DNA of 64,000 bases, taken from positions 101,684,722 through 101,748,721 of the forward strand of contig CM026390.1 of the NCBI GenBank assembly GCA_014843695.1, read 5' to 3'. Under the pieces are notes generated by a model. It saw nothing but the letters and a program-made list of their open reading frames with translations. It ran no database searches and was not told the origin of the DNA. Shown here in pieces: positions 10,307 through 21,700 of this stretch; position 1 is the stretch's first letter; each line of letters opens with the position of its first letter. The translations under genes were made by a program, and so were the position numbers. Source of the stretch: Archivesica marissinica. Lineage: Eukaryota > Mollusca > Bivalvia > Venerida > Vesicomyidae.

Positions 10307-10414
10307 GTGAGTACATTTCATTGTGGAGCCTAGCGGCGTTAATCATAGCAATCATAACACCCAACAAATAACTGAAATTGTTTGATCAACCATTTGAAAT
10401 ACATGTCCTGAACA

Positions 10415-10750
10415 GAATATTCCTGATCTATCGCCAGAATATTCCTGAACTATCGCCAGAATCTGCCTGAACTATCGCCAGAATCTGCCTGAACTATTGC
10501 CAGAATCTGCCTGAACTATTGCCAGAATCTGCCTGAACTATTGCCAGAATCTGCCTGAACTATTGCCAGAATCTGCCTGAACTATTGCCAGAATATTCAG
10601 GAACTATTGCCAGAATATTCAGGAACTATTGCCAGAATCTGCCTGAACTATTGCCAGAATCTTCCTGAAATATTGCCAGAATATTCAGGAACTATTGCCA
10701 GAATCTTCAGGAACTATTGCCAGAATATTCAGGAACTATTGCCAGAATCA
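10415..10750. repeat. Minisatellite, 22-bp unit, ~15 copies
   Basis: Unit gaactattgccagaatctgc plus ct; some copies have atattcag in place of atctgcct. Lies 110 bases after the preceding exon. Confidence 0.92.
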
Positions 10751-10975
10751 TCCTTAGTTCAGAATGTGTTGCTTCCAGACAGTCTATTTCAGTGTCTTGC
10801 TATTAAATGTAACTATTGTGATTGTAAAGCATTACATATGACTAAATTTAATACTACATAACTTAAAGTTGTCCAGGAAATGAATAGTCAACTAGATCCA
10901 TCATACAAAAAGCCTAAATATTGATTATACACTGATCAGATGGTTATCAGTGAACATAATTTTGGGTCATTTCAG

Positions 10976-11146
10976 GCTATAGGCACCAATAGTATTAGTA
11001 GTTTTCCTCAAAACCATAGTAGCAGTCCGTTACCAGAACCTATTGGAAAGGGTCGGTCCAACAGTGGCTCAAGCAGTATTACATCTAATGATGGTAGCGG
11101 ATTCTATCAGAGAGCGCCAGGCTCGGAAAGGGATGATATATTTCAG
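10976..11146 (+). CDS. UNK: Unkempt, linker exon with GSGFYQRAPGSERDD motif
   Basis: Acceptor gggtcatttcag, donor gtactg; 171 bp, 57 codons, phase 0 both sides. Reads AIGTNSISSFPQNHSSSPLP, EPIGKGRSNSGSSSITSNDG and SGFYQRAPGSERDDIFQ. The closing Y-x-(R/K)APG-x-ER-(D/E)D corresponds to the conserved YKKAPGFERED segment in the linker of vertebrate UNK, a strong orthology marker outside the zinc fingers. Confidence 0.92.
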
Positions 11147-11329
11147 GTACTGTTTTATGTGCCAGTATACTGTATGTAATGTTGCCCCAACTTACCCATT
11201 TGTTGCTCTTTGCATTTTCTATTCATATGTAAAATGGAAGCAAGCAATCAAATATGATTCAACTTATTATTAGTAAGTAATAAGTTGTCTGCTATAAGGG
11301 GGTGGCTTTGTTGAGAGGTATTAGACCAT

Positions 11330-11586
11330 TTTACAGGAATCTTATACATTTCCAATTTGAAATAACAATTTCTTATACTTTGAGCTAATTTCATATACAT
11401 TGAGCGAGCCCATTTGATATACTTTTTGCTAATTCTATATACTTTGAGCCCATTTCATATACTTTGAGCTAATTTTTATATACTTTGAGCCCATTTCATA
11501 TAGTTTAAGCCCATTTCTTATATTTTGAGCTCATTTCATATACTTTGAGCCCATTTCATATACTTTGAGCTCATTTTCATATACTT
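11330..11586. repeat. Degenerate ~20-bp repeat, ~11 copies
   Basis: Units of the form atttcatatactttgagccc, with ctaat and ctcat variants. More diverged than the other arrays in the window, so probably older. Ends about 50 bases before the next exon. Confidence 0.8.
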
Positions 11587-11634
11587 CTACTTAGGAACAT
11601 TTTAACGTAATTACTTTATTACTTGTTTTTGCAG

Positions 11635-11860
11635 ATAAAATTGCGGCAACAACTTCAGGCTATAGATAACGATACAAGCCTGGATGCCACGGAGAAAACA
11701 AAGCGTAAACACAACTTGATGTTGATCCACAATTTGAATATCACCAGCAATAGTATAACAGGACTGTCGACTTCTACACCAATTATGCCGATAACAACAA
11801 TAATGTCACCATTTGCTCCCTCGTTCTATCCACCCAGGGATACTGTGGGATCTGTTATAG
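11635..11860 (+). CDS. UNK: Unkempt, linker exon leading into the conserved DTVxSVI segment
   Basis: Acceptor tgtttttgcag, donor gtacat; 226 bp, phase 0 in, phase 1 out. Starts IKLRQQLQAIDNDTSLDATE and KTKRKHNL, a charged, possibly helical stretch. A Ser/Thr/Ile-rich part follows, then SPFAPSFYPPRDTVGSVI. FYP-x2-DTV-x-SVIE is conserved in UNK proteins; the Glu codon is completed by the next exon. Confidence 0.92.
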
Positions 11861-12117
11861 GTACATAATACATCTATGTTGTTGTTTCTATTTTAATGTT
11901 TTTAGTCATTGTTGTAAAACATAATTGTATGGCATTGCTAACCATTGTTATCTAAAAATTTATTTCATTATTTGTATCAGTGATAGGTTTCTTGTGAGAT
12001 TTCTGACATGTTTGAAGCAAAGCAAGTATTTAAGATAAATTTATTTTGAGTCGACAAGATATTTAATTGGTACAGTATGTTGGAAAGTGGTAGCAAGGAT
12101 GTCTGTCCTGAGCCGTC

Positions 12118-12207
12118 AATATTACAACATGCCATCCGCGTTGGAAGGCTTACAACATGCCATCCGCATTGGAAGGCTTACAACATGCCATCCGCGTTGG
12201 AAGGCTA
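12118..12207. repeat. Short tandem repeat, 28-bp unit, 3 copies
   Basis: Unit tacaacatgccatccgcgtt plus ggaaggct, three copies with one substitution. Confidence 0.9.
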
Positions 12208-12297
12208 ACTCTGTACAGTAGCTTTATTTAATATATAATATCTGTTTCAAACTTTTATTTTCAGTTCTGTTTCTGTAAATTATCAAGTTACAGATAT

Positions 12298-12372
12298 TAG
12301 TTTAAACTTTATAACGATTGCGAAGCAAGTTCTAACAACTTATATTAATCACTCTCTGGTGCGGGCCGTTGT
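12298..12372 (-). mobile_element. SINE family B fragment (tail side)
   Basis: Shares aacgattgcgaagcaagttc, taacaacttatattaatcac and ctctctggtgcgg with the elements at 13178 and 63418. Truncated before the tRNA-like head. Confidence 0.7.
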
Positions 12373-12473
12373 CTAATGTTGTTAAAACTTGTGGCCCAAA
12401 CCATTTGCATGTTCATATTATGTATTATATCTGTTTATGCATGACATATATAATAATGATTTGCAATAAAATA

Positions 12474-12680
12474 TGATTAAACTAATCTCTCGTTGGCGCG
12501 GATGAAAAAGCGTATATGTGGTCATTCGTGTGGGAGGAAACCGGAGTACCCAGAGAAAACCCACCTGTCCGATCTGGCGACCACAGTACCATCTCACATA
12601 CTTCTCGGTCCGAGGATCGAACCTGGGTTGAATTGGTGAGAAGCGAGCACAGTAACCACTGCGCTAATCGGACAGATATT
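12474..12680 (-). mobile_element. SINE family B with tRNA-like head, minus strand
   Basis: On the minus strand: a tRNA-like head (gattagcgcagtggttactg ... aggttcgatcctcgg), then a body including gtgggttttctctgggtact and cctcccacacgaatgaccac. Related bodies occur at 13178-13318 and 63418-63560. Lies in the intron before UNK exon 12757. Confidence 0.8.
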
Positions 12681-12756
12681 GCATCTGCTACTGGTATATT
12701 TGTATTGCTGGCTTGTGTTTAATACCATCTTGTGATTTAATCGTGTGTGGTTTCAG

Positions 12757-12870
12757 AACAAGCCCTAGAAGATATAACCCTGGATGATATAGACATTCAT
12801 AACTTAGAAAAGGAACTGGATAATGATACCAATTCTCTCAGTAGTTCCATCAGCGCTGGACTTTCTTCAG
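12757..12870 (+). CDS. UNK: Unkempt, acidic exon (EQALEDITLDDIDIHNLEKE)
   Basis: Acceptor gtgtggtttcag, donor gtttat; 114 bp, in phase 1, out phase 1. Reads QALEDITLDDIDIHNLEKEL and DNDTNSLSSSISAGLSS. This matches the conserved UNK stretch that follows SVIE (ALDDLDLxxxxxxxLEK), an acidic amphipathic segment. The first unit of an 88-bp tandem repeat begins 13 bases after the donor. Confidence 0.9.
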
Positions 12871-12883
12871 GTTTATATTTCTT

Positions 12884-13152
12884 TCATGTAGAGTATGGAT
12901 ACAATATGGAGAGTGGGATTCAGTTCCAGATACTGGTACTATAGGATTGGTCCGTGCCAATCTGTTCATCCACATGTAGAGTATGGATACATTATGGAGA
13001 GGGGGATTCAGTTCCAGATACTGGTAGTATAGGATTGGTCCGTGCCAATCTGTTCATCCACATGTAGAGTATGGATACATTATGGAGAGGGGGATTCAGT
13101 TCCAGATACTGGTACTATAGGATTGGTCCGTGCCAATCTGTTCATCCACATT
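12884..13152. repeat. Tandem repeat, 88-bp unit, 3 copies
   Basis: Units start catgtagagtatggatacat and end ccgtgccaatctgttcatcc; three copies, 95%+ alike by eye. Located immediately inside the intron after exon 12757-12870, but without exon sequence in the unit. Confidence 0.92.
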
Positions 13153-13177
13153 TTGTTTTCATAATCATGGAATAGTT

Positions 13178-13318
13178 TAAATTTATTTATTTTACAACAA
13201 TTGCGAAGCAAACAACCTTTAAAACAAATTGATCACTCTCGTTGGTGCGGATGAAAGCGTAAATGTGGTCATTCGTGAGGGAGGAAACCAGAGTACCCGG
13301 AGAAAACCCACCTGTAAA
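13178..13318 (-). mobile_element. SINE family B fragment
   Basis: Contains caacaattgcgaagcaaaca, gttggtgcggatgaaagcgt and gtacccggagaaaacccacc, as in the elements at 12474 and 63418. The head is missing: the sequence breaks off directly into a 40-bp minisatellite. Confidence 0.78.
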
Positions 13319-13322
13319 ATAG

Positions 13323-14002
13323 ATTGGAATAACTCCACAGACCCATAGCTATACGGTGACTATTTGGAATAAATCCACAGACACAGCTTCACGGTGACTA
13401 TTTGGAATAAATCCACAGACCCATAGCTTCACAGTGACTATTTGGAATAAATCCACAGACCCATAGCTTCACAGTGACTATTTGGAATAAATCCACAGAC
13501 CCATAGCTTCACAGTGACTATTTGGAATAAATCCACAGACCCATAGCTTCACAGTGACTATTTGGAATAAATCCACAGACCCATAGCTTCACAGTGACTA
13601 TTTGGAATAAATCCACAGACCCATAGCTTCACAGTGACTATTTGGAATAAATCCACAGACCCATAGCTTCACAGTGACTATTTGGAATAAATCCACAGAC
13701 CCATAGCTTCACAGTGACTATTTGGAATAAATCCACAGACCCATAGCTTCACAGTGACTATTTGGAATAAATCCACAGACCCATAGCTTCACAGTGACTA
13801 TTTGGAATAAATCCACAGACCCATAGCTTCACAGTGACTATTTGGAATAAATCCACAGACCCATAGCTTCACAGTGACTATTTGGAATAAATCCACAGAC
13901 CCATAGCTTCACAGTGACTATTTGGAATAAATCCACAGACCCATAGCTTCACAGTGACTATTTGCAATAAATCCACAGACACAGCTTCACAGTGACTATT
14001 TG
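13323..14002. repeat. Minisatellite, 40-bp unit, 17 copies, very homogeneous
   Basis: Unit tttggaataaatccacagac plus ccatagcttcacagtgacta. The central copies appear identical while the outer ones carry small deletions and substitutions (acagcttcacggtg; tttgcaataa), as expected of recent internal amplification. Confidence 0.95.
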
Positions 14003-14092
14003 TTAAGTGTTATATTTCATTTCAGAATTAAATACATGTTACTTTTTTCACATCTTTATAGAAGGAAACACAAGTGTTATATTTCATTTCAG

Positions 14093-14238
14093 GGTTTGGA
14101 TCAACATCGGTCCCAATTGGCATCCCGCCCTGTCACATACAGCGTGGTAGCGTAGGAAGCCTGTCACAATCTCCAACCTCCCCATATGGAAGTTTTCCAC
14201 ACACGATATTGCCTTTACAGAAAGAGAGCATTTCAGAA
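14093..14238 (+). CDS. UNK: Unkempt, Ser/Pro-rich linker exon
   Basis: Acceptor tatttcatttcag, donor gtaagt; 146 bp, in phase 1, out phase 0. Reads GFGSTSVPIGIPPCHIQRGS, VGSLSQSPTSPYGSFPHTIL and PLQKESISE. It corresponds to the variable Ser/Pro-rich part of UNK. No domain is visible; assigned by splice phase on both sides and by composition. Confidence 0.85.
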
Positions 14239-14364
14239 GTAAGTGAGAATAGTTTGTTGTTTGAATACTTGTAGTAGTTTCCATCACTTCAACACATGTT
14301 GTAAATAAGGGTGGTGCCTTGTTTCTCTTTGTTATAAGAGATGATTTCATACACTTAAAACTTT

Positions 14365-14790
14365 TAACCGTCAGCATACGTGGTCGAGTGGTTACGGTCA
14401 CTGATGGTGGTTGACTTGTATACCACTGTAACCTATCATCACTGATGGTCGCTGACTTGTATACCACTGTAACCTATCATCACTGATGGTCGCTGACTTG
14501 TATACCACTATAACCTATCATCACTGATGGTCGCTGACTTGTATACCACTGTAACCTATCATCACTGATGGTCGCTGACTTGTATACCACTGTAACCTAT
14601 CATCACTGATGATCGCTGACTTGTATACCACTGTAACCTATCATCACTGATGGTCGCTGACTTGTATACCACTGTAATCTATCATCACTGATGGTCGTTG
14701 ACTTGTATACCACTGTAATCTATCATCACTGATGGTCACGGGTTCGAGCCCCACTCAGGCTCTGTCTATTTATATGACAAAGATTTTTAC
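14365..14790 (+). mobile_element. tRNA-like SINE head split by a 41-bp minisatellite
   Basis: A-box-like gcatacgtggtcgagtggtt at 14372 and B-box-like cacgggttcgagccccactc at 14736 belong to one tRNA-like head. Between them a 41-bp unit (gatggtcgctgacttgtata ...) repeats about eight times. In an intact head these boxes would be some tens of bases apart. The unit spans the middle (anticodon-arm) part of the head. Confidence 0.7.
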
Positions 14791-15000
14791 GGAGTTTGGT
14801 ACACCACATACTTGTTAACCGCTTGAGCCTGCACATGGAACCGGCAACTAAACTACCCACCGATGATATAACCCGAACTAAACTACCCACCGATGATATA
14901 ACCACAAAACTTTAACCACAAAATCTAAAATCCTGTTTTTAAATGCACCCACATTATTTTAAGCATCATTTCCATCAAAGGACCTGCAAACTACATACAC

Positions 15001-15185
15001 AGTCTGCATCCGTTATGTCGAATTCTGTTGGACCAAACAAAATTCTTCGACATAACCGAAGTTTGACTTATCGGAATTCGATATAAACGGAGCCAGTTAT
15101 TAGTAAAATGATAATGATCCGACTTTGAGATAAGCGGAGAATTTGACATAACCGACTTTGACATAACGGATGTAGACTGTATATA
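15001..15185. mobile_element. MITE family 2, palindromic (acagtctgcatccgttatgt)
   Basis: Left end cagtctgcatccgttatgtcgaa and right end ttgacataacggatgtagactgtat are inverted complements with one mismatch. Internal repeats (gacataacc, cttatcgga) pair as well. A truncated relative lies at 45966-46105. Confidence 0.85.
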
Positions 15186-15227
15186 GTACAATGGCAGCAT
15201 GCAAGCTTAAGGTATGTGCTTTATATG

Positions 15228-15260
15228 TGTATATATATATATATATGTATATATATGTAA
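15228..15260. repeat. (TA)n/(GTATATA) microsatellite
   Basis: gtgtatatatatatatatat followed by gtatatatatgta. Confidence 0.85.
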
Positions 15261-15305
15261 TGCAATTTTTCCTATTGAAAGTCCCATCAATGGAATTGTT
15301 TTCAG

Positions 15306-15359
15306 GCTCCTGTTTCATCATCTCCAACATCAAATTCAATGGCTTTGAACAACATAAAA
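15306..15359 (+). CDS. UNK: Unkempt, short linker exon
   Basis: Acceptor attgttttcag, donor gtatat (weak); 54 bp, 18 codons, phase 0 both sides: APVSSSPTSNSMALNNIK. A small phase-0 exon that could be skipped without disturbing the frame. Assigned by position, phase and Ser/Asn-rich composition; no motif of its own. Confidence 0.7.
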
Positions 15360-15445
15360 GTATATAGACCATAAAATTATAATTTACCCTTTCAAATAAT
15401 TGTATGATTATTACAGTTTATATCGGCTACATTGTCTATTTTAAG

Positions 15446-15673
15446 AACTATCTGGGTCAGCATAACCACATGAAGTTCTCTGGAAGTCCATTTGCCGAGA
15501 TGAACTCGATGTCGCCGAGGAGTGGCCCCGGTGGTCCGCACTCCCCGCTGTACTCTCAGAGTGTAACCAACAGTTTAAGCAGTAGCAATGATGTGCACAA
15601 ATTACAGTCGGACGTACACGCCTACAAGACCAAACTCGATCACTGGGAACAGGCTTATAACCAGGCTAAAGCT
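15446..15673 (+). CDS. UNK: Unkempt, exon starting the coiled coil
   Basis: Acceptor ctattttaag; an alternative in-frame acceptor, ctgggtcag, would start the exon at 15461. Donor gtgagt. Reads HNHMKFSGSPFAEMNSMSPR, then SGPGGPHSPLYSQSVTNSLS and NDVHKLQSDVHAYKTKLDHW EQAYNQAKA. The final helix matches the UNK segment L-x2-L-x3-L-x2-A-x4-K-x-WE-x2-(W/Y)-x-QAK, the start of the C-terminal coiled coil. 228 bp (or 213), phase 0. It is followed by the 6.4-kb array intron. Confidence 0.88.
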
Positions 15674-15736
15674 GTGAGTATTTAATGTGTTACATCTGGC
15701 CGAGTCAGTATTTAACGCGTCTATCATCTGACCCTC

Positions 15737-18700
15737 TATTTGTCCATGTAGCATGTGGTACAGTGGACCCTCTATTTGTCCATGTAGCATGTGTTACAGT
15801 GGACCCTCTATTTGTTCATGTGGTACAGTGGACCCTCTATTTGTTCATGTGGTACAGTGGACCCTCTATTTGTCCATGTGGTACAGTGGACCCTCTATTT
15901 GTTCATGTAGTATGTGGTACAGTGGACCCTCTATTTGTCCATGTGGTACAGTGGACCCTCTATTTGTTCCTGTAGTATGTGGTACAGTAGACCCTCTATT
16001 TGTTCATGTATGTGGTACAGTGGACCCTCTATTTGTTCATGTAGCATTACAGTGGACCCTCTATTTGTTCAATGTGGTACAGTGGACCCTCTATTTGTTC
16101 CTGTAGTATGTGGTACAGGACCCTCTATTTGTTCATGTATGTGGTACAGTGGACCCTCTATTTGTTCATGTAGATGTGGTACAGTGGACCCTCTATTTTC
16201 CATGTGGTACAGTGGACCCTCTATTTGTTCCTGTAGTATGTGGTACAGTGGACCCTCTATTGTTCATGTGGTACAGTGGCCCCTATTTTTCATGTGGTAC
16301 AGTGGACCCTCTATTTGTTCATGTATGTGGTACAGTGGACCCTCTATTTGTTCAATGTGGTACAGTGGACCCTCTATTTGTTCATGTAGTATGTGGTACA
16401 GTGGACCTCTATTTGTTCATGTAGTATGTGGTACAGTGGACCCTCTATTTGTTCATGTAGTATGTGGTACAGTGGACCCTCTATTTGTTCATGTGTACAG
16501 TACCCCACATGTGGTACAGTGGACCCTCTATTTGTTCATGTAGTATGTGGTACAGTGGACCCTCTATTTGTTCATGTATGTGGTACAGTGGACCCTCTAT
16601 TTGTCCATGTGGTACAGTGGACCCTCTATTTGTTCATGTGGTACAGTGGACCCTCTATTTGTTCATGTGGTACAGTGGACCCTCTATTTGTTCATGTGGT
16701 ACAGTGGACCCTCTATTTGTCCATGTGGTACAGTGGACCCTCTATTTGTTCATGTGGTACAGTGGACCCTCTATTTGTTCATGTGGTACAGTGGACCCTC
16801 TATTTGTTCATGTGGTACAGTGGACCCTCTATTTGTCCATGTGGTACAGTGGACCCTCTATTTGTTCATGTGGTACAGTGGACCCTCTATTTGTTCATGT
16901 GGTACAGTGGACCCTCTATTTGTTCATGTGGTACAGTGGACCCTCTATTTGTTCATGTGGTACAGTGGACCCTCTATTTGTTCATGTGGTACAGTGGACC
17001 CTCTATTTGTTCAACATGTGGTACAGTAGACCCTCTATTTGTTCATATGGTACAGTGGACCCTCTATTTGTTCATGTAGCATGTGGTACAGTGGACCCTC
17101 TATTTGTTCATGTGGTACAGTGGACCCTCTATTTGTTCATGTGGTACAGTGGACCCTCTATTTTTCATGTAGCATGTGGTACAGTAGACCCTCTATTTGT
17201 TCATGTGGTACAGTGGACCCTCTATTTTTCATGTAGCATGTGGTAAGTGGACCCTCTATTTGTTCATGTAGTATGTGGTACAGTGGACCCTCTATTTGTT
17301 CATGTGGTACAGTGGACCCTCTATTTGTTCATGTGGTACAGTGGACCCTCTATTTGTTCATGTGGTACAGTGGACCCTCTATTTGTCCATGTGGTACAGT
17401 GGACCCTCTATTTGTTCCAATGTGGTACAGTGGACCCTCTATTTGTTCATGTAGTATGTGGTACAGTGGACCCTCTATTTGTTCATGTATATGTGGTACA
17501 GTGGACCCTCTATTTGTTCAATCATGTGGTACAGTGGACCCTCTATTTGTTCATGTAGCATGTGGTACAGTGGACCCTCTATTTGTTCATGTAGTATGTG
17601 GTACAGTGGACCCTCTATTTGTTCATGTAGTATGTGGTACAGGGGACTCTATTTGTTCATGTGGTACAGTGGACCCTCTATTTGTTCATGTAGTATGTGG
17701 TACAGTGGACCCTCTATTTGTCCTGTGATGGGTACAGTGGACCCTCTATTTGTTCCTGTAGTATGTGGTACAGTGGACCCTCTATTTGTTCATGTAGTAT
17801 GTGGTACAGTGGACCCTCTATTGTTCCTGTAGCATGTGGTACAGTGGACCCTCTATTTGTTCATGTAGTATGTGGTACAGTGGACCCTCTATTTGTTCAT
17901 GTAGTATGTGGTACAGTGGACCCTCTATTTGTTCCTGTAGTATGTGGTACAGTGGACCCTCTATTTGTCCATGTCGTATGTGGTACAGTGGACCCTCTAT
18001 TTGTTCATGTAGTATGTGGTACAGTGGACCCTCTATTTGTCCATGTGGTACAGTGGACCCTCTATTTGTTCCTGTAGATGTGGTACAGTGGACCCTCTAT
18101 TTGTTCATGATGTGGTACAGTGGACCCTCTATTTGTTCATGTAGCATGTGGTACAGTGGACCCTCTATTTGTTCATGTGGTACAGTGGACCCTCTATTTG
18201 TTCATGTAGTATGTGGTACAGTGGACCCTCTATTTGTTCATGTAGCATGTGGTACAGTGGACCCTCTATTTGTTCATCATGTGGTACAGTGGACCCTCTA
18301 TTTGTTCATGTAGTATGTGGTACAGTGGACCCTCTATTTGTTCATGTAGTTGTGGTACAGTGGACCCTCTATTTGTTCATGTGGTACAGTGGACCCTCTA
18401 TTTGTCATGTGGTACAGTGGACCCTCTATTTGTTCATGCATGTGGTACAGGGACCCTCTATTTGTTCATGTGGTACAGTGGACCCTCTATTTGTTCATGT
18501 AGTATGTGGTACAGTGGACCCTCTATTTGTTCATGTAGCATGTGGTACAGTGGACCCTCTATTTGTCCATGTGGTACAGTGGACCCTCTATTTGTCCATG
18601 TGGTACAGTGGACCCTCTATTTGTTCATGTGGTACAGTGGACCCTCTATTTGTTCATGTGGTACAGTGGACCCTCTATTTGTTCATGTGGTACAGTGGAC

Positions 18701-21700
18701 CCTCTATTGTTCATGTGGTACAGTGGACCCTCTATTTGTTCATGTCATGTGGTACAGTGGACCCTCTATTTGTTCATGTAGTATGTGGTACAGTGGACCC
18801 TCTATTTGTTCCTGTAGTATGTGGTACAGTGGACCCTCTATTTGTTCATGTACATGTGGTACAGTGGACCCTCTATTTGTTCATGTAGCATGTGGTACAG
18901 TGGACCCTCTATTTGTTCCTGTAGTATGTGGTACAGTGGACCCTCTATTTGTTCCTGTAGTATGTGGTACAGTGGACCCTCTATTTGTTCCTGTAGTATG
19001 TGGTACAGTGGACCCTCTATTTGTTCATGTAGTATGTGGTACAGTGGACCCTCTATTTGTTCATGTAGTATGTGGTACAGTGGACCCTCTATTTGTTCAT
19101 GTAGTATGTGGTACAGTGGACCCTCTATTTGTTCATGTAGTATGTGGTACAGTGGACCCTCTATTTGTTCATGTAGTATGTGGTACAGTGGACCCTCTAT
19201 TTGTTCATGTAGTATGTGGTACAGTGGACCCTCTATTTGTTCATGTAGTATGTGGTACAGTGGACCCTCTATTTGTTCATGTAGTATGTGGTACAGTGGA
19301 CCCTCTATTTGTTCATGTAGTATGTGGTACAGTGGACCCTCTATTTGTTCATGTAGTATGTGGTACAGTGGACCCTCTATTTGTTCATGTGGTACAGTGG
19401 ACCCTCTATTTGTTCATGTAGTATGTGGTACAGTGGACCCTCTATTTGTTCATGTGGTACAGTGGACCCTCTATTTGTCCATGTGGTACAGTGGACCCTC
19501 TATTTGTTCATGTGGTACAGTGGACCCTCTATTTGTTCATGTGGTACAGTGGACCCTCTATTTGTTCATGTGGTACAGTGGACCCTCTATTTGTCCATGT
19601 GGTACAGTGGACCCTCTATTTGTTCATGTGGTACAGTGGACCCTCTATTTGTTCATGTGGTACAGTGGACCCTCTATTTGTTCATGTGGTACAGTGGACC
19701 CTCTATTTGTCCATGTGGTACAGTGGACCCTCTATTTGTTCATGTGGTACAGTGGACCCTCTATTTGTTCATGTGGTACAGTGGACCCTCTATTTGTTCA
19801 TGTGGTACAGTGGACCCTCTATTTGTTCATGTGGTACAGTGGACCCTCTATTTGTTCATGTGGTATAGTGGACCCTCTATTTGTTCATGTGGTACAGTGG
19901 ACCCTCTATTTGTTCATGTGGTACAGTGGACCCTCTATTTGTTCATGTAGCATGTGGTACAGTAGACCCTCTATTTGTTCATATGGTACAGTGGACCCTC
20001 TATTTGTTCATGTAGCATGTGGTACAGTGGACCCTCTATTTGTTCATGTGGTACAGTGGACCCTCTATTTGTTCATGTGGTACAGTGGACCCTCTATTTG
20101 TTCATGTAGCATGTGGTACAGTAGACCCTCTATTTGTTCATGTGGTACAGTGGACCCTCTATTTGTTCATGTAGCATGTGGTATAGTGGACCCTCTATTT
20201 GTTCATGTAGTATGTGGTACAGTGGACCCTCTATTTGTTCATGTGGTACAGTGGACCCTCTATTTGTTCATGTGGTACAGTGGACCCTCTATTTGTTCAT
20301 GTGGTACAGTGGACCCTCTATTTGTTCATGTGGTACAGTGGACCCTCTATTTGTCCATGTGGTACAGTGGATCCTCTATTTGTTCCTGTAGTATGTGGTA
20401 CAGTGGACCCTCTATTTGTTCATGTAGTATGTGGTACAGTGGACCCTCTATTTGTTCATGTAGTATGTGGTACAGTGGACCCTCTATTTGTTCATGTATC
20501 ATGTGGTACAGTGGACCCTCTATTTGTTCATGTAGCATGTGGTACAGTGGACCCTCTATTTGTTCATGTAGTATGTGGTACAGTGGACCCTCTATTTGTT
20601 CATGTAGTATGTGGTACAGGGGACTCTATTTGTTCATGTAGTATGTGGTACAGTGGACCCTCTATTTGTTCCTGTAGTATGTGGTACAGGGGACCCTCTA
20701 TTTGTTCCTGTAGTATGTGGTACAGTGGACCCTCTATTTGTTCCTGTAGTATGTGGTACAGTGGACCCTCTATTTGTTCCTGTAGTATGTGGTACAGTGG
20801 ACCCTCTATTTGTTCCTGTAGCATGTGGTACAGTGGACCCTCTATTTGTTCCTGTAGTATGTGGTACAGGGGACTCTCTATTTGTTCCTGTGGTATGTGG
20901 TACAGGGGACCCTCTATTTGTTCCTGTAGTATGTGGTACAGGGGACCCTCTATTTGTCCATGTCGTATGTGGTACAGTGGACCCTCTATTTGTTCATGTA
21001 GTATGTGGTACAGTGGACCCTCTATTTGTCCATGTGGTACAGTGGACCCTCTATTTGTTCCTGTAGTATGTGGTACAGTGGACCCTCTATTTGTTCATGT
21101 ATGTGGTACAGTGGACCCTCTATTTGTTCATGTAGCATGTGGTACAGTGGACCCTCTATTTGTTCATGTGGTACAGTGGACCCTCTATTTGTTCATGTAG
21201 TATGTGGTACAGTGGACCCTCTATTTGTTCATGTAGCATGTGGTACAGTGGACCCTCTATTTGTTCATGTAGCATGTGGTACAGTGGACCCTCTATTTGT
21301 TCATGTAGTATGTGGTACAGTGGACCCTCTATTTGTTCATGTAGTATGTGGTACAGTGGACCCTCTATTTGTTCATGTGGTACAGTGGACCCTCTATTTG
21401 TTTATGTAGCCTGTGGTACAGTGGACCCTCTATTTGTTCATGTAGCATGTGGTACAGGGGACCCTCTATTTGTTCATGTAGCATGTGGTACAGTGGACCC
21501 TCTATTTGTTCATGTAGTATGTGGTACAGTGGACCCTCTATTTGTTCATGTAGCATGTGGTACAGTGGACCCTCTATTTGTTCATGTAGCATGTGGTACA
21601 GTGGACCCTCTATTTGTTCATGTGGTACAGTGGACCCTCTATTTTTTCATGTAGCATGTGGTACAGTGGACCCTCTATTTGTTCATGTGGTACAGGGGAC

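Noticed and set aside
18821..20641. Plus-strand open frame of 606 codons (MWYSGPSICSCS repeats)
   Set aside because: By-product of 29/36-bp units lacking stops in all frames. Neighbouring frames are equally open, and unit-length changes break the frame at both ends.
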